A DNA stretch of 7,614 nucleotides, from the NCBI GenBank assembly GCA_031290405.1, contig JAITNO010000083.1, positions 1 through 7,614 on the forward strand, given 5' to 3'. The position numbers were made by a program, and so were the translations under genes. Origin of the DNA: Spirochaetaceae bacterium (lineage in GTDB: Bacteria; Spirochaetota; Spirochaetia; Treponematales; Breznakiellaceae). The notes beneath the pieces were generated by a model. That model was not told the origin of the DNA and made no database searches. It was given only the letters and a program-made list of their open reading frames with translations. Position 1 is the first letter of the stretch. Each line of letters begins with the position of its first letter. This document shows positions 6,402 to 7,614 of this stretch, one piece after another.

Positions 6402-7592
6402 ATGCTAACGCGGGAAAAATTAGAAAGACTAATTGCTGATATGGAATCCGATCGAGTTGAACGTACGATTTCAACCGATAACACCGATAAATTTTCTCAA
6501 GCGGTATGCGCCTTCGCAAACGATTATCCCAATCATCGACAGCCGGGATATTTGCTTATAGGCGTAAAAGATAAAACAGGCGATCTGTCCGGGCTCAATG
6601 TAACGGATCAGTTGCTGCAAAACCTCGGCGCGCTGCGTTCTGCTGGCAATATTCTCCCGATACCGGCATTGACGGTAAGCCGTTTCGATTTCGGAAGTTT
6701 CGGTCAGCTTGCTGTTGTTGAAGTGCAGCCGTCCGATTTACCCCCGGTCCGCTACAAGGGACAAGTCTGGATACGGGTTGGGCCGCGCAAAGCCGTTGCC
6801 AGTGAGCAAGAAGAACGCATCCTCTCGGAAAAACGCGCCAGTTTGCTGACTACTTTTGATACCACCCCCCTCAGAGAGGCGGGCATTGCCGATCTATCAA
6901 TGCGCCTGTTTGACGAATACCGGCAACAGACCATAAGCGCTGAAGTCATTGCTACAAACCACCGCACCACAGAGGAAAAACTTGCATCCTTGCGTTGCTT
7001 TGATCTGAAAGCCAATGTGCCCACAGTCGCCGGCATTCTGCTTTTTGGTAATGATCCACGGTTTTTCCTGCCCGGTGCTTATGTCCAATTTCTCAAATTT
7101 CCGGGAACCGCCATGACCGAGCGCCCTGATGATGAATTGGCGGTTTCCGGTGATTTACGTACTGTAATAGAGACAATTCGCCAGAAAATCGTCGCTCACA
7201 ATACAGTTGCACTTCAACAGGGAGAAGGTTTTCGCGAGAAAAATGTCCCCGATTACCCTGAATGGGCATTGAGGGAATTCTTTCACAATGCTGTAATGCA
7301 TCGGAATTACCAATCCACTATGCCTATCCGTTTCTATTGGTTCTCGGACAGGATTGAAATTCAAAACTCAGGCGGACTTTATGGCGAGGTCACCAGGGAG
7401 ACCTTAGAAAAACAAAATAGCTATAGAAATCCTGTTCTTGCGGAAACCATGCGTTCAATGGACTATGTTAACAGGTACGGTTACGGTATTCAGCGCGCAA
7501 GGTCCATGCTGCGAGACAACGGTAACCCCGCACCGGAGTTCGAAATTGACGATAAAGTGTTTCTCGTCATTATTCGAAGGAGACCGGAATGA
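6402..7592 (+). CDS. ATP-binding protein with AlbA_2 (Schlafen-like) and RecG-like GHKL ATPase domains
   Basis: This 396-residue protein appears complete. Residues about 15-130 fit an AlbA_2 domain (PF04326): E-rich start ESDRVERTIS, FSQAVCAFAND, GYLLIGVKDKTG, and a closing strand VWIRVGPRKAVAS. Residues about 285-395 fit the HATPase_c_4/RecG-like C-domain (COG2865 group): LREFFHNAVMHRNY with N297, FSDRIEIQNSGG (D316, G324-325), and GYGIQRARSML as the second glycine box. The centre (150-280) links the two. Such proteins are usually called DNA- or nucleic-acid-binding ATPases, or misnamed RecG-like helicases; there are no helicase motifs here. GAGAGGA at 6383-6389 lies 12 bases before the ATG. 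The gene ends in an ATGA overlap with a ParA-like gene, a pairing I have seen before. It is AT-richer than the genes to its left, suggesting acquisition. The biological role is unknown, with defence or plasmid/island maintenance as candidates. Confidence 0.85.
   Translation: MLTREKLERLIADMESDRVERTISTDNTDKFSQAVCAFANDYPNHRQPGYLLIGVKDKTGDLSGLNVTDQLLQNLGALRSAGNILPIPALTVSRFDFGSFGQLAVVEVQPSDLPPVRYKGQVWIRVGPRKAVASEQEERILSEKRASLLTTFDTTPLREAGIADLSMRLFDEYRQQTISAEVIATNHRTTEEKLASLRCFDLKANVPTVAGILLFGNDPRFFLPGAYVQFLKFPGTAMTERPDDELAVSGDLRTVIETIRQKIVAHNTVALQQGEGFREKNVPDYPEWALREFFHNAVMHRNYQSTMPIRFYWFSDRIEIQNSGGLYGEVTRETLEKQNSYRNPVLAETMRSMDYVNRYGYGIQRARSMLRDNGNPAPEFEIDDKVFLVIIRRRPE
7577..7582 (+). promoter_or_regulatory. 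Shine-Dalgarno of the ParA-like gene
   Basis: AAGGAG lies 6 bases before the ATG at 7589 and inside the last codons of the AlbA_2 gene. It is the best-placed ribosome site in the window and shows that the downstream gene is real although only 26 bases of it are visible. Confidence 0.8.
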
Positions 7593-7614
7593 AAACAATT
7601 GCTTTTTTCAACAA
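7589..7614 (+). CDS. Start of a probable ParA/MinD-type ATPase gene (3' part beyond window)
   Basis: The visible codons give MKTIAFFN and then two bases, AA, of a ninth codon. ParA-family proteins often begin MK.IAFFNNKGGVGKT, and AA is compatible with the Asn or Lys expected next, before the deviant Walker A. The Walker motif itself is outside the window, so the family call is inferred from eight residues and context. The ATG overlaps the TGA of the AlbA_2/GHKL gene (7589-7592), implying co-translation and a shared function. If ParA-like, it would be a dimerising ATPase acting on DNA or a membrane surface. Confidence 0.6.

Noticed and set aside
6402..7592. AlbA_2 protein as a true RecG helicase
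   Set aside because: There are no Walker A or helicase motifs. The RecG label in this group comes only from similarity over the C-terminal GHKL-like part.

Overview
The window most likely comes from a spirochaete of the Treponema type. Three products point that way by recalled family resemblance, not by a search: the D-Ala-D-Ala carboxypeptidase with its KTGYIDEAGYN motif, the FtsH with a Gly/Pro-rich N-terminus, and a surface protein that joins a cadherin-like beta-sandwich to a glycine-rich C-terminal domain. Most of the window (1-6100) is GC-rich. The right end (about 6200-7614) is visibly AT-richer: by hand count, 23 of 60 bases are G or C at 6421-6480, against 42 of 60 at 4441-4500.

Layout, left to right. 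Positions 2-1507 (+) hold the 3' part of a large exported or surface protein, closed by a strong intrinsic terminator (1517-1546). Facing it is a compact four-gene minus-strand operon, transcribed right to left: ftsH (6074-4095), a DUF6941-type small protein (4098-3712), dacA (3708-2461) and a lipoprotein metallophosphoesterase (2454-1573). The first pair overlaps by ATGA, and the next two junctions are 3 and 6 bases. A sigma70-like promoter and a good Shine-Dalgarno precede ftsH. The operon combines membrane-protein quality control (FtsH) with peptidoglycan trimming (DacA) and an envelope-anchored phosphoesterase, so its theme is envelope maintenance.

Right of the ftsH promoter the character changes. 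Positions 6156-6392 (+) carry what looks like the remnant of a DUF3883 (NOV_C) domain, normally found at the C-terminus of defence-type helicases. Its catalytic IEVKGR part is missing. Next is a complete 396-residue protein (6402-7592) with an AlbA_2 (Schlafen-like) N-domain and a RecG-like GHKL ATPase C-domain. It overlaps by ATGA a gene that runs off the window and starts MKTIAFFN, which matches the beginning of many ParA-type ATPases. This right part looks like the edge of an accessory or defence island and is the most interesting piece of the window. No tRNA, rRNA, CRISPR array, insertion sequence or riboswitch was recognised.
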